Source: Salinicola halimionae
Lineage (GTDB): Bacteria > Pseudomonadota > Gammaproteobacteria > Pseudomonadales > Halomonadaceae
Assembly: GCF_003206065.1 (NCBI RefSeq)
Contig: NZ_PZJQ01000005.1
Location: forward strand, 588,761-652,760
Direction of reading: 5' to 3'
DNA length: 64,000 nucleotides
Under the pieces are notes generated by a model. The model did no database searches and was not told the origin of the DNA. It was given only the letters and a program-made list of their open reading frames with translations. The position numbers and the translations under genes are program-made. Shown here one piece after another: positions 46,066-55,558 of this stretch. Numbering within the stretch: position 1 is the first letter of the stretch; every line of letters starts with the position of its first letter.

Positions 46066-47106
46066 TCATTTCATGATCGAGTCAGGGCGTAGACCGGAAG
46101 CGTCGTCGATCTCGACGGCGTTTCCTTGGGGCTCGTCGGGTGAGCGTAATTCGCCGTTGCGTTTGAGCAGCCATGAGGCGATGGCCGGTGCCATTAGCGC
46201 CGAGACCAGCACGCAGGCGGCGACCTGAGTCGTGGCGACCCCAACGTAGGATTGCAGAGACGGATCGGCTGCGGCGGCAATCGCCGGCGTCGCAATGGAA
46301 TTGCCGGCGGTGGTGCCTGCAGCGAAACCGATGCCGCTGCGTCGACCGCGTTTTAGTAGATACCGATAGCCGAGATAGACTAGCCCTCCGGTAAACGGCG
46401 CGACGATCAGTCCCAGTGCCAATCCCGTGAGTCCGCCGTGTACGACATCGGTAAGGTTGATCCCGGTGCCGAGCCCGAAAGAGAAAAATGGAATCACCAT
46501 CTCGGGCACAGGACGCAGGACCTCGGTCCATTTCGGGTCGAGATTGCCCACCAGAATGCCCAGCAGCAGCGGAATGATCGCCGCCATGAATACTTCCAGC
46601 GGAATGTCGGCCAGACCCGATGCCCCGATCAGAATCAGGGTGAAGAACGGGCCATCATTGATCGCGCTGGCGATGTAGGCGCCGCGATCTCGCTGATCGC
46701 CATAACGGCCGGTGAATGCCAGCCAGATCCCGCCGTTGCTATTATCCATTGCGGCCAGCATGGCCAGAATCGAGATTCCGAACAGGCCGTGCATTCCGGT
46801 GGTCAAACCCAGCACCGCGATCAACACGCCGGGGATCAGGCTCTTGGTCAGAAGGATGACGCTGGCGGTGCCGACGATGGGCCCGGCGTTGCGGGGCGTG
46901 ATCTGCATGCCGGTGGCGAAGATCACCAAGCCCATGAAGGCCATGGCGCCTTCCTTGAACAGCGCGGTCGTGAAACTACCGATTTCCAGGGCGGCGGGCG
47001 CCAATGTGCCGACGATCGAGCCGAGAATCAACGGCACGATCATCAAGCCGCCGGGGATGCGGTTGAGCGTATCGTAGATGGGGACGCGTGATGCGGGAAT
47101 CGACAT
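46066..47106 (-). CDS. 2-keto-3-deoxygluconate permease (KdgT family)
   Basis: 346 aa, about ten hydrophobic segments. Family blocks: IYDTLNRIPGGLMIVPLILG, GMQITPRNAG, LAMLAAMDNSNGGIWLAFTGRYG, ALINDGPFFTL-type segment (ASAINDGPFFTLI), FFSFGLGTGINLT, and AGTTAGNSIATPAIAAAADP. Proton symporter for 2-keto-3-deoxygluconate-like sugar acids. GGAGAAG precedes the ATG. It lies 106 bp downstream of the UxaA/GarD-type gene on the same strand, with a hairpin between. Confidence 0.9.
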   Translation of the reverse strand: MSIPASRVPIYDTLNRIPGGLMIVPLILGSIVGTLAPAALEIGSFTTALFKEGAMAFMGLVIFATGMQITPRNAGPIVGTASVILLTKSLIPGVLIAVLGLTTGMHGLFGISILAMLAAMDNSNGGIWLAFTGRYGDQRDRGAYIASAINDGPFFTLILIGASGLADIPLEVFMAAIIPLLLGILVGNLDPKWTEVLRPVPEMVIPFFSFGLGTGINLTDVVHGGLTGLALGLIVAPFTGGLVYLGYRYLLKRGRRSGIGFAAGTTAGNSIATPAIAAAADPSLQSYVGVATTQVAACVLVSALMAPAIASWLLKRNGELRSPDEPQGNAVEIDDASGLRPDSIMK

Positions 47107-47134
47107 GCGATCTTCTCCATGCCAAGGCTAGGGG

Positions 47135-47157
47135 AGGCGCCGTCAGTGACGGCGCCT
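47135..47157 (-). promoter_or_regulatory. Intercistronic hairpin between the dehydratase and permease genes
   Basis: Perfect inverted repeat AGGCGCCGTCA/TGACGGCGCCT with a one-base centre, 28 bp upstream of the permease ATG. No T run; could act as an mRNA processing or stabilising element or partial terminator. Confidence 0.55.
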
Positions 47158-47212
47158 TGAAAGCGTTGAAGTCTGTGGAAGGATGACGCAAGAGTTCAGA
47201 AGGGGAGCGAAC

Positions 47213-48778
47213 TCAGGTGATGACACCGATTTGCCAGGGTACGAATTCCTGTTGCCCGTAGCCGTGACATTCGCTGCGGCTGCGTTCGCCGGAAGCCAGG
47301 GTCAGAAAGCGTTGGAATATCTGTTCCCCGAGCTGTTCGAACTCGATGTCGCCATCGATCAGGGCGCCGCAATTGATATCCATGTCGTCCGACTGGTGTC
47401 GCCATAGGGCGCTGTTGGTCGAAAGCTTCATCGAGGGCACCGGAGCACAGCCAAATGCGCTGCCACGGCCGGTGGTGAAAGCAATCAGGTTGCAGCCGCT
47501 GGCGACCTGACCGGTGACCGAGACCGGATCGAATCCGGGAGAATCCATGAACGCCAGCCCCCGCTCTCGCATGGGTTCGGCATACTCGAGGACCTCGACC
47601 AGCGGCGTGGTGCCGGCTTTGGCCACGGCCCCCAGCGATTTCTCGAGGATCGTGGTCAATCCGCCGGCCTTGTTGCCGGCAGAGGGGTTGTTATCGAGCG
47701 AGGCACCGCGAACCCGACAGAACTCTTCCCACCAATGGATGCGCTCGATCAGCTTGTGGGCAACCGCAGGGCTGACTGCTCTTCGTGTCAGCAGGTGTTC
47801 GGCGCCGTAGACTTCCGGCGTCTCGGCGAGTACGGCGCTACCGCCGTGGGCGATGAGGCGATCGACGGCGGCGCCCAGGGCTGGATTGGCGGTGATGCCG
47901 GAGTAGCCGTCGGAGCCGCCGCATTGAAGCGCTACCCGAAGATGTTCTACCGAGCAGGGCGTGCGTTCGACATCATTGGCTTCTCTCAGCAGTTGCTTGA
48001 TGTGATGAATGCCCTCGGCGATGGCTTTGGTGGTGCCGCCGATCTGCTGAATGGTAAACGGATGGAGCTTGGGCCCCGGTTTCAGGCCCTGGGATTCGAT
48101 CAGCGCATCGATCTGGTTGGTCTCGCAGCCCAGTCCGACCACCAGCACGGCGGCGAAATTGACGTGGCGCGCGTAGCCGGCGAGCGTGCGACGCAACATC
48201 TCCAGCGCCTCGCCGTCCGCGGCCACTGCGCACCCCACGCCGTGAGTCAGTGCGACCACGCCATCCACGTTGGGGTAGGGCGCCATCGCTTCGGGGTGCA
48301 CGTCGCGCCGGAAATGATCGGCGATGGCGTGAGCGACCGTGGCGGAGCAGTTGACCGAGGTGAGAATGCCAATGTAATTGCGGGTCGCGACTCTGCCATC
48401 CTCCCGCGGAATTCCCATGAACGTCGCGGCGGGGGAAATTCGCTTCACCGCGTTGACCTCGCTTCCGATGGCGTAGTCTTGTTCGTGGCCGGCGCCTTCC
48501 AGGTCGCCAATGCTGAGATTGTGGACGTGGACATGATCGCCGGCGGCGATGGGTCGAGTGGCACGACCGATGATCTGGCCGTAGCGGCGGATCATGTCTC
48601 CACTGTTCAGGGCCCGGATGGCAATTTTGTGAGCGGCCGGCACGGCGTCTGTCAGAATGACGCCTGGTGATACCTCGGTGCCTTTGGGTAGCGGCACACG
48701 TGCGATGACGACATCATCTCGCTCGTGCAGCCGGATGATCGAGGCTGGCGCCTCGGTGGTGTGTTCGATCAGCGCCAT
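47213..48778 (-). CDS. UxaA/GarD-family dehydratase (altronate or galactarate)
   Basis: 521 aa, combining the SAF-like N-terminal domain (1-95; LHERDDVVIARVPLPKGTEV) and the UxaA/GarD catalytic domain. Landmarks: GYRR-type replacement FMGIPREDGRVATRNYIGI, VVALTHGVGCAV, LVVGLGCETNQI, LQCGGSDGYSGITANPALGAAVD (iron-binding Cys), and SPGFDPVSVTGQVASGCNLIAFTTGRGSAFG. Dehydrates D-altronate or galactarate to a 2-keto-3-deoxy acid. The KdgT-like permease beside it fits this product class. GAGGAG precedes the ATG. Confidence 0.87.
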   Translation of the reverse strand: MALIEHTTEAPASIIRLHERDDVVIARVPLPKGTEVSPGVILTDAVPAAHKIAIRALNSGDMIRRYGQIIGRATRPIAAGDHVHVHNLSIGDLEGAGHEQDYAIGSEVNAVKRISPAATFMGIPREDGRVATRNYIGILTSVNCSATVAHAIADHFRRDVHPEAMAPYPNVDGVVALTHGVGCAVAADGEALEMLRRTLAGYARHVNFAAVLVVGLGCETNQIDALIESQGLKPGPKLHPFTIQQIGGTTKAIAEGIHHIKQLLREANDVERTPCSVEHLRVALQCGGSDGYSGITANPALGAAVDRLIAHGGSAVLAETPEVYGAEHLLTRRAVSPAVAHKLIERIHWWEEFCRVRGASLDNNPSAGNKAGGLTTILEKSLGAVAKAGTTPLVEVLEYAEPMRERGLAFMDSPGFDPVSVTGQVASGCNLIAFTTGRGSAFGCAPVPSMKLSTNSALWRHQSDDMDINCGALIDGDIEFEQLGEQIFQRFLTLASGERSRSECHGYGQQEFVPWQIGVIT

Positions 48779-49010
48779 GGCTCGGCTCCTCGGGTTACGG
48801 TTGCCACTTTGGTCTATGCGACCTTTGGCGTAAATTCGTTTTTAATCAGTAATTTATTATGAGCTTGAAAGCTGGCAACACGGTATCCGTTTGGCGTACT
48901 GCCCACTACTGAGAGTTACTGATCGAGTGATAACGTGCGTGCATTCACCCAAAGTCTTAATGCAACTGAAGTCTTGATTCATCCCAAGCCGTAAATGAGG
49001 AACTTCTCCG
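48779..49010. promoter_or_regulatory. Divergent regulatory region, dehydratase / LysR gene
   Basis: An AT-rich stretch at about 48836-48862 (TAATCAGTAATTTATTATGA) contains LysR-type T-N11-A spacings. It is the probable operator for both genes, but no exact promoter could be assigned. Confidence 0.4.
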
Positions 49011-49934
49011 ATGCTCCCGACGCTGGAAACGTTGATGTCGCGCCTTCGCCTGCGCCAGCTGCGGCTATTGATGGCGCTCGACGAGTGCGGATCCATTCAT
49101 AAGGCGGCCGAGCAGGTAGCGATTTCCCAACCCGGGGCGACGCGAGCGCTCAACGAGATCGAGTCGACGCTGGGAGCGGCGCTGTTCGTGCGTAGCGCAC
49201 GCGGTCTGGAAACCAACGATCTGGGGCGTTGCGTTGTGCGTTATGCCCGACTGATCCAGACCGATGTGGCACACCTGCGTGAGGAGATGATCGGCATACA
49301 GCAGGGGTTTGGGGGGCATCTGGCGGTTGGTGGCACCATGGGCGCCATCGCAGCGATCGTCGAAGCGATCGTCAAGGTGCGCGCCGAACAGCCGTCGCTG
49401 TCTTTGCAAGTGATCGAGGACACCAGCGTAGGCCTTTTGCGCTTGCTTGATCAGGGCCGCATCGATGTCGCGCTATGCCGTTCCAACTTCGGTCGGCGGC
49501 CCGGCGACTATCACAGCCATGGCAACTTTCCCGAACCGCTGTGGGTGGTTGCCAATCCTCGCCATGCGTTGGCCGCCATCGAAGAACCGGATTTTACCAC
49601 GCTGGCTCGGCAGACCTGGATCGTCTATCCCGTCAGTATGCCGCGAATGCTGGAGCAGGAGTTCGTGGCTGCCGGCCTTTCGCAGTCGGTGCAGTCGATC
49701 GAAATTTCATCGACCTATGCCATTCTGGCGATGTTGGAACGTGATGCAGGCGTGCTGGCCCTGTTGCCGGAAAGAATTGCTCGGGAACAGGTGGGCCGAG
49801 GGAGCGTGGCGCAGGTTAACTACCAGTTCCGCACGCCCAATCCCGCCTTCGAATTGCTGTGGCGGCGGGACAGGGAGCTGTCACCGGCGGCTCGTCGATT
49901 CATCGAATGCTATGACGCCAAGGGCGGAGCATAA
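49011..49934 (+). CDS. LysR-family transcriptional regulator
   Basis: 307 aa. N-terminal winged HTH (about 8-68): LRQLRLLMALDECGSIHKAAEQVAISQPGATRALNEIE, followed by the substrate-binding domain from about 95 (GHLAVGGTMGAIAAIVEAI, DVALCRSNFG). GGAACTTC lies just before the ATG. Divergent from the UxaA/GarD-type dehydratase, so it is the likely regulator, sensing a sugar acid or its dehydration product (inference). Similar to the GbpR-type LysR subgroup. Confidence 0.88.
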   Translation: MLPTLETLMSRLRLRQLRLLMALDECGSIHKAAEQVAISQPGATRALNEIESTLGAALFVRSARGLETNDLGRCVVRYARLIQTDVAHLREEMIGIQQGFGGHLAVGGTMGAIAAIVEAIVKVRAEQPSLSLQVIEDTSVGLLRLLDQGRIDVALCRSNFGRRPGDYHSHGNFPEPLWVVANPRHALAAIEEPDFTTLARQTWIVYPVSMPRMLEQEFVAAGLSQSVQSIEISSTYAILAMLERDAGVLALLPERIAREQVGRGSVAQVNYQFRTPNPAFELLWRRDRELSPAARRFIECYDAKGGA

Positions 49935-50144
49935 ATCGAAATTTGCCAAGTCACGGTTTTATGGCTAAGTTTTGTATAACTTGTTTCGGCAAGGCCGCGT
50001 AGTACGAGTGATACTGCAAACGGTAGTGCAAGCGACTGAAAATAGCAGGTCGACGGATTTTAGCCGAAAGATCGGTGCTAAAAGCTATCCCATGACTCGG
50101 TCGCTGGATCCGCACTACCTCTAGATGAATTACGGAGGATTCAC

Positions 50145-50510
50145 ATGAAAAAACTCAACGCCGCTATTTTTGCCGCACTGATCGCGTTGCCGACCGCTGG
50201 CGCCTTTGCGCAGGATCAGGCGCCGAGCGTCAGCCCGGAGACGGGTTCTTCCAACACGCAGTCCGGTGGTTCCGCGCCGACCAAAGCACAGGGTGCTACT
50301 TCTGCCGGTGAGAATGCTGGTTCCCTGCCTTCAGAGAACAGCCTGCCGGATACCGACAACGCGCAGACTGGCTCCTCCAATACCCAGCCGGGTAGTTTGA
50401 AAGCGGATGGGCCGACGGCTCAGGACAAGTCTGCTGCGCAGGGCAAGATGCAGGACGATATGGAAGGTAACCACGGCGTAGATTCCGCGCAGGATGTCGA
50501 TCCCAACTAA
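50145..50510 (+). CDS. Small secreted low-complexity protein, unknown function
   Basis: 121 aa. A clear signal peptide (MKKLNAAIFAALIALPTAGAFA, cleavage after AFA) precedes a disordered Ser/Gly/Gln/Asn/Asp-rich mature chain of about 99 residues. It contains a repeated TGSSNTQ (about 34 and 76). GGAGG is directly upstream of the ATG, so it is probably well translated. No family was recognised. A 14-bp stem hairpin follows, and the protein is acidic at its end (DSAQDVDPN). Confidence 0.75.
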   Translation: MKKLNAAIFAALIALPTAGAFAQDQAPSVSPETGSSNTQSGGSAPTKAQGATSAGENAGSLPSENSLPDTDNAQTGSSNTQPGSLKADGPTAQDKSAAQGKMQDDMEGNHGVDSAQDVDPN

Positions 50511-50550
50511 TGACGAGGTAGCACTCGCGTTAGTGCATTAGCTTACTGTC

Positions 50551-50581
50551 GACGATCGCCCCGCCTAGCGGGGCGATCGTC
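50551..50581. terminator. Bidirectional terminator-like hairpin
   Basis: GACGATCGCCCCGC (50551-50564) pairs perfectly with GCGGGGCGATCGTC (50568-50581) around CTA, between convergent genes. Neither side has a long T tract. Confidence 0.65.
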
Positions 50582-50665
50582 GTTGTGGAGATAGAACAAG
50601 GATGCGTCGGGATTAACGACGGTACGATATCGACGTTATCGAGTTGTTCACAGCGCCGTTCGATG

Positions 50666-51259
50666 TCACCACCAGCTCTCGGATTCGCGGTCGTTGCGCA
50701 GCTTTTCACGAGCAATGAACAAGGCGGCAATGGCACGGCCTTCGTGAAAGTCGTCGCGAGCCAGCAACCCGGTGATATCGTCGATGGCGTGTGTTTCGAC
50801 GATCAAGGGCTCGGGTTCGTCGCCTTCGAGCTGCTTTTCGTACAGATCGCTTGCCAACATCACCTGAATGCGATGATTCATGTAGTTGGGTGCCAGTGAC
50901 AGCTCGACCAACGGCTCGATCCGGTTGGCGCCAAAACCGCATTCTTCCATCAGCTCTCGATTGGCCGCCGTGATGATGTCTTCGCCCGGGTCGACCAGCC
51001 CCTTGGGCAGGGTCAAGGTATATTCATCGAAGCCTGCGGCATATTCGCGGATCAGCAGCACATGGTCCGGGTCCGGCATGGCCACCAGCATCACCGCCCC
51101 ACGTCCTTTGCCCTTCAAACGCTCGAAAGTGCGCTCGGCGCCATTGGCGAAGCGTAGATCGAGTGATTCGATGGCAAACAGTTCGCTTTCGGCCACATTG
51201 CGCCGCTCGAGAATGGCAGGTTTGGTCAAGGGGGGCGGGGGAGAGTCTTTCGGCCTCAT
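50666..51259 (-). CDS. nudE: ADP compounds hydrolase NudE (Nudix)
   Basis: 197 aa from the ATG at 51259 (GGAGG upstream); the frame extends further but without family similarity. Nudix box GLVDPGEDIITAANRELMEECGFG is intact (about 97-119). Hydrolyses NADH, ADP-ribose and Ap3A type substrates. Divergent from yrfG, a gene order conserved in gammaproteobacteria together with hslR, hslO and pckA. Confidence 0.93.
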   Translation of the reverse strand: MRPKDSPPPPLTKPAILERRNVAESELFAIESLDLRFANGAERTFERLKGKGRGAVMLVAMPDPDHVLLIREYAAGFDEYTLTLPKGLVDPGEDIITAANRELMEECGFGANRIEPLVELSLAPNYMNHRIQVMLASDLYEKQLEGDEPEPLIVETHAIDDITGLLARDDFHEGRAIAALFIAREKLRNDRESESWW

Positions 51260-51414
51260 ACGGCCTCCGTGCATCGGGCGGGTTGCTCTGGGTACAATAA
51301 TAGACCCCCGCTCGTGTGGGAAATATCCATTCGATGGCGCTGACAAAGGCCCTTCGAAATGGACGGCGCGCCCGAGGGACTTATACACCCACTCATTTTC
51401 CGAGATGTCGCCCG

Positions 51415-52074
51415 ATGATCGACTGGAACGCGATCGATACCGTTTTTCTGGATATGGACGGAACTCTGCTCGATCTCCATTTCGACAGCCATTTCTGGCT
51501 GGAGCATCTGCCGCGTCGCTACGTTGAGCTGCATCGGCTCGACGAGAAGCATCGCATGGCGCTGGAGGCACGAATTCTCGATGCCCGTGGAACGCTGGAT
51601 TGGTACAGCCTGGCGCATTGGAGTCGTGAACTATCGGTGGATATCGTGGCGCTCAAGCGCGAGGTCGCGCACCTGATCGGATGGCGTGCCGATGCGCTGG
51701 CATTCATGGAATGGCTCGAAGCGGCGCCGGTCGAAGTCGTGCTCGCCACCAACGCCGATCGCGAGAGTCTCGGGCTCAAGCTCCCGCTGACCGGCCTGGA
51801 CCGCTACGTCGACCGCATCGTGTCATCCGCGGATGTCGGGGTTCCCAAGGAGGAACCCGCCTTCTGGGAGGCGATGCAGACGCTGCATCCGTTCGATCCG
51901 GCCCGTAGTCTGTTCATCGATGACAATACCGACGTGCTGGAGTGCGCTCGGCGCTATGGCATGGGCCATTTGCTGGGTATTCTCAGGCCGGATAGTCAGA
52001 AGGCCGAGAGACCGCACCCGACGTTTACCGTCGTCGATCGTTTCGCCTCACTTTTGCCTGGCGCATCGAGTTGA
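51415..52074 (+). CDS. yrfG: GMP/IMP nucleotidase YrfG (HAD)
   Basis: 219 aa from the ATG at 51415. HAD motifs: FLDMDGTLLDLHFDSHFW (motif I), LATNADRES (motif II) and the Lys/acid motif VPKEEPAFWEAM with LFIDDNTDVLECARRYG. Dephosphorylates IMP and GMP in E. coli. The ribosome binding site is weak. Sits in the conserved nudE-yrfG-hslR-hslO block. Confidence 0.92.
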   Translation: MIDWNAIDTVFLDMDGTLLDLHFDSHFWLEHLPRRYVELHRLDEKHRMALEARILDARGTLDWYSLAHWSRELSVDIVALKREVAHLIGWRADALAFMEWLEAAPVEVVLATNADRESLGLKLPLTGLDRYVDRIVSSADVGVPKEEPAFWEAMQTLHPFDPARSLFIDDNTDVLECARRYGMGHLLGILRPDSQKAERPHPTFTVVDRFASLLPGASS

Positions 52075-52132
52075 AAACGGGTTGAAGCAGCGACTAGCGA
52101 CCCCCATCTAGGCAGGTCGAGGTAATAGATCC

Positions 52133-52525
52133 ATGAGTGAAACGGTACGTATCGATAAATGGCTATGGGCGGCGCGATTTTTCAAGACGCGTCAGCTGGC
52201 CAAGAAGGCGATCGAGGGCGGCAAGGTTCGTTACAATGGTGGCCGCGTCAAGACCAGCCGAAACGTCGAGATCGGGGCACTGATCGAAGTGCCGCAGGGT
52301 TGGGACAATGCGACCGTCGAGGTCGTCGCGTTGTCGGGACAACGTCGCGGTGCGCCGGAAGCCCAGCAGCTTTATGCCGAGACGCCGGAAAGCATCGACC
52401 GCCGCGAACGCGAAGCCCATCAGCGCAGGCTGGCCAATCAGATGATGCAGCCACCGATCAAGCGCCCCGACAAGCGCCAGCGTCGCGACATTCATCGCTT
52501 CCAGCGCCAGCCTACCGACGACTGA
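52133..52525 (+). CDS. hslR: Heat shock protein 15 (Hsp15, S4 RNA-binding)
   Basis: 130 aa. S4 domain (about 5-65): ETVRIDKWLWAARFFKTRQLAKKAIEGGKVRYNG. Basic C-terminal tail (RRLANQMMQPPIKRPDKRQRRD). Hsp15 binds stalled 50S subunits that retain peptidyl-tRNA. 58 bp after yrfG and 124 bp before hslO. Confidence 0.94.
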   Translation: MSETVRIDKWLWAARFFKTRQLAKKAIEGGKVRYNGGRVKTSRNVEIGALIEVPQGWDNATVEVVALSGQRRGAPEAQQLYAETPESIDRREREAHQRRLANQMMQPPIKRPDKRQRRDIHRFQRQPTDD

Positions 52526-52649
52526 ACGGCTGGTTTACGTAATCGCTCAGCGCCGCCACCTACCTGCCATCGCTGGTTCCGTATGGATGAGATGTGTCGA
52601 TGACGCAACATCGTCACCTGCGGAGCCAGCGTCAGAAGAGATATGAGTC

Positions 52650-53522
52650 ATGAACGACGAAATCCAACGCTTCCTATTCGATGACACCAATGTGCGTGGC
52701 GAAATCGTGCAACTGGAGACGGCCTATCGGGAAGTTCTCGAGCGTCAGGCGTATCCCGAGCCGATCCGCCAACAACTGGGAGAGCTGTTGAGCGCGGTCG
52801 CGTTGCTGACCGAAACCGTCAAGCTCGACGGTACCGTGAGTGTGGAGGTCCGGGGCAAGCAGGGCGTCGATGTGTTGATGGCCGAGTCCAGCCCGGGCGG
52901 ACAGCTGCGTGCCATCGCGCGTTACGATGAGGAGCAGGTCTTCGCCGACAACGCCACGTTGCGCCAATTGGTCGGTGACGGTCAGATCGTGATCACGCTC
53001 GATCCTGCCGAAGGCAATCGCTACCAGGGTATCGTGGCGCTGGAGCACGACCAGCTCGCGGCGTGTCTGGAAGCGTACTTTGCCCAGTCGGAGCAGCTCG
53101 CCACTCGGCTCTGGCTGAGCGCCGACGGTCAACGCAGTGCCGGGCTGCTATTGCAGCAGCTGCCGGACGATCACTCGAACAAGGACCCGGATGCCTGGGA
53201 TCGGGTCGTGCATCTGGCGGCGACGATCACCGATGACGAAATGCTGACGCTGCCGGCGCAGGACGTGCTGCATCGGCTGTTTCACGAAGAGACCACGCGT
53301 GTCTTCACGCCCAAGGCGCTGGCCTTCGGTTGTACCTGCTCGCGTGAGCGAATCGCCAACGCCTTGCATACCTTCGGCGCCGATGAGTTGCGCCAGATAC
53401 TCGACGAGCAGAAAGCCATCGATACCCAGTGCCATTTTTGTCATACCCAGTACCATTTTAGTGCGGCGGAAATCGAGGCGATCATCGACTCGCCTCAGGC
53501 GCCATCGCCGACGCTGCACTAG
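52650..53522 (+). CDS. hslO: Redox-regulated chaperone Hsp33
   Basis: 290 aa. Activated by oxidation of its zinc site. N-terminal domain with [22 protein letters not shown]-terminal zinc motif CTC (about 228-230) and CHFC, spaced as CxC-X27-32-CxxC. GAAGAGA precedes the ATG. A good terminator follows at 53585. Confidence 0.95.
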   Translation: MNDEIQRFLFDDTNVRGEIVQLETAYREVLERQAYPEPIRQQLGELLSAVALLTETVKLDGTVSVEVRGKQGVDVLMAESSPGGQLRAIARYDEEQVFADNATLRQLVGDGQIVITLDPAEGNRYQGIVALEHDQLAACLEAYFAQSEQLATRLWLSADGQRSAGLLLQQLPDDHSNKDPDAWDRVVHLAATITDDEMLTLPAQDVLHRLFHEETTRVFTPKALAFGCTCSRERIANALHTFGADELRQILDEQKAIDTQCHFCHTQYHFSAAEIEAIIDSPQAPSPTLH

Positions 53523-53584
53523 GGCTTGCGCGGTGGATGGCTTTCCCTTTAATCAGACTTTGATCAAAGCCGAATTGACATCGA

Positions 53585-53615
53585 GCGTCCAGCGTTTGCG
53601 CGCTGGACGCTTTTT
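53585..53615 (+). terminator. Rho-independent terminator after hslO
   Basis: GCGTCCAGCG (53585-53594), loop TTTGCG, CGCTGGACGC (53601-53610), five T. Ten perfect pairs. Confidence 0.9.
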
Positions 53616-53748
53616 GCCATAATGGCGGTCCTTTTTCGCCCGTCAGGTGTCGATGTCACCGGTTCCGCTATAGCGGTGTCGTCGGGTGGCGGGTCTACAA
53701 CGCTGTGAAACGACACGGAACAGAGGCCTTAGAGCCCAGGACTGGATA

Positions 53749-55332
53749 ATGACCACCTCTCAAGCCACCGCCCCGGCTGCTGGCGAGTCCCGCCTCGCGA
53801 AAGCGCACACCAATTTGACCGCGGCCGAGCTGGTCGAATATGCCCTCGCGAGAGGAGAAGGCGTGTTGGCCGTCAACGGCGCGCTGGTGGTGGAGACGGG
53901 GGCGCGTACCGGGCGCTCCACGCTGGATCGCTTCATCGTCGAGGAGCCCTCGACGTCGGACCTGATCGATTGGGGACAGGTCAACCGGCCGATCGAACCG
54001 AACGTGTTCGATGCGCTGTGGGAGCGGGTGGAAGATTATCTGGTCGGTGGCGACACTTTCGTTTCCGAGCTGCATGTGGGCGCCGATCCGGAGTACTACC
54101 TGCCGATTCGCGTGATCACGGAGCAGGCCTGGCACAGCCTTTACGGGCGCAATCTTTTCGTGCGTCCCGATAATTGGAATCCGAAAGACAAGAGCGAATG
54201 GACGGTGTTGAGCGCTCCCAAGTTCGTCTGCGATCCGCAGCGTGACGGCACGCGCTCAGAGAGCACCGTGATGATCAATTTCGCGCGCCGCCGGGTACTG
54301 CTGGCCGGCATGCGCTACGCGGGCGAGATGAAGAAGGCGATGTTCTCGGTGCAGAATTTTCTGCTGCCGGAAAAGGATGTGCTACCGATGCACTGCAGTG
54401 CCAACGTTGGCGAAGACGGCGAGACCACGCTGTTTTTCGGGCTTTCCGGCACCGGCAAGACGACCCTGTCGGCGGACCCGGATCGTTACCTCATCGGCGA
54501 TGACGAGCATGGTTGGGGGGAGGGCACTGTCTTCAACTTCGAGGGTGGGTGTTACGCCAAGACCATCGATCTATCGCGCAAGAATGAACCGATCATCTGG
54601 GATGCGATTCGTTTCGGTACCGTGCTGGAAAACGTGGTGCTGGAGAAAGACCGGGTGCCCGATTTTACCGATGATAGCCTGACCCAGAACGGTCGTGCCG
54701 GCTATCCGCTGGAGTTCGTCGAGAAGCGCATCGAGGAGAACCGCGCCGGAGAGCCGAGCGCGATCATCTTCCTTACCTGCGACATGAGCGGCGTGCTGCC
54801 CCCGGTATCGCTGCTTTCCAAGGAAGCGGCGGCCTATCATTTTCTCTCCGGCTATACAGCCAAGGTCGGCTCGACCGAAATGGGGTCTACCAGTGGCCTG
54901 GAAGCAACGTTCTCGACCTGCTTCGGCGCACCGTTCTTCCCCCGGCCGGCTCACGAATATGCCGAGCTGCTGATCAAGCGCATCGAGGCGTTCGAATCCC
55001 GCGTCTATCTGGTCAATACCGGCTGGAGCGGTGGTGCATACGGGAAGGGCGGCAGCCGTTTCAGTATCCCCACGACCCGTGCCATCATCCGCGCCATTCA
55101 GGAGGGCGATCTCAAGGGTATCGAGACGCGTCATATCGAGGGGCTCAACCTCGATGTCCCAGTCGCGGTCGAGGGTGTTGACGCCAAGCTGCTAGACCCG
55201 CGTGATGCCTGGGGCGATCAGGATGCCTATCGCGAACAGATGAATGCGCTGATTGCCAAATTTACCGGCAACTTCACCAAGTTCGACGATATCGATGCGG
55301 ATATTCTGGCGGCAGGCCCGCAGACGCTCTAG
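53749..55332 (+). CDS. pckA: Phosphoenolpyruvate carboxykinase (ATP)
   Basis: 527 aa from the ATG at 53749 (CAGGA upstream; an in-frame extension to 53686 lacks family similarity). Converts oxaloacetate to PEP for gluconeogenesis. Landmarks: [37 protein letters not shown], kinase-1 P-loop [49 protein letters not shown] and [18 protein letters not shown]. Own transcription unit, between two terminators. Confidence 0.96.
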   Translation: MTTSQATAPAAGESRLAKAHTNLTAAELVEYALARGEGVLAVNGALVVETGARTGRSTLDRFIVEEPSTSDLIDWGQVNRPIEPNVFDALWERVEDYLVGGDTFVSELHVGADPEYYLPIRVITEQAWHSLYGRNLFVRPDNWNPKDKSEWTVLSAPKFVCDPQRDGTRSESTVMINFARRRVLLAGMRYAGEMKKAMFSVQNFLLPEKDVLPMHCSANVGEDGETTLFFGLSGTGKTTLSADPDRYLIGDDEHGWGEGTVFNFEGGCYAKTIDLSRKNEPIIWDAIRFGTVLENVVLEKDRVPDFTDDSLTQNGRAGYPLEFVEKRIEENRAGEPSAIIFLTCDMSGVLPPVSLLSKEAAAYHFLSGYTAKVGSTEMGSTSGLEATFSTCFGAPFFPRPAHEYAELLIKRIEAFESRVYLVNTGWSGGAYGKGGSRFSIPTTRAIIRAIQEGDLKGIETRHIEGLNLDVPVAVEGVDAKLLDPRDAWGDQDAYREQMNALIAKFTGNFTKFDDIDADILAAGPQTL

Positions 55333-55449
55333 GCCTTGGGTGAACGATTGAAAGGTCGGTGCAGAGAAGCCTCGGCTGAAAGGTTCGAGAGTGAAGCTCT
55401 ACATGAAGGTCTTTGTCGAAATCCTGGCGCCGAATGTGGCGCACGCACG

Positions 55450-55485
55450 ACGGGGATGGCCAATTGGCCATCCCCGTTTGCTTTC
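55450..55485 (+). terminator. Terminator after pckA
   Basis: ACGGGGATGGCC (55450-55461) pairs with GGCCATCCCCGT (55466-55477) around AATT, followed by TTGCTTT. Twelve perfect pairs. Confidence 0.8.
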
Positions 55486-55558
55486 CGAGACTCCAGCGCC
55501 TTCGTAGTGTGAGCCGCTCGCAGCTCTGTGCTAACGTGGCGCGATCTTACCCATCGCG

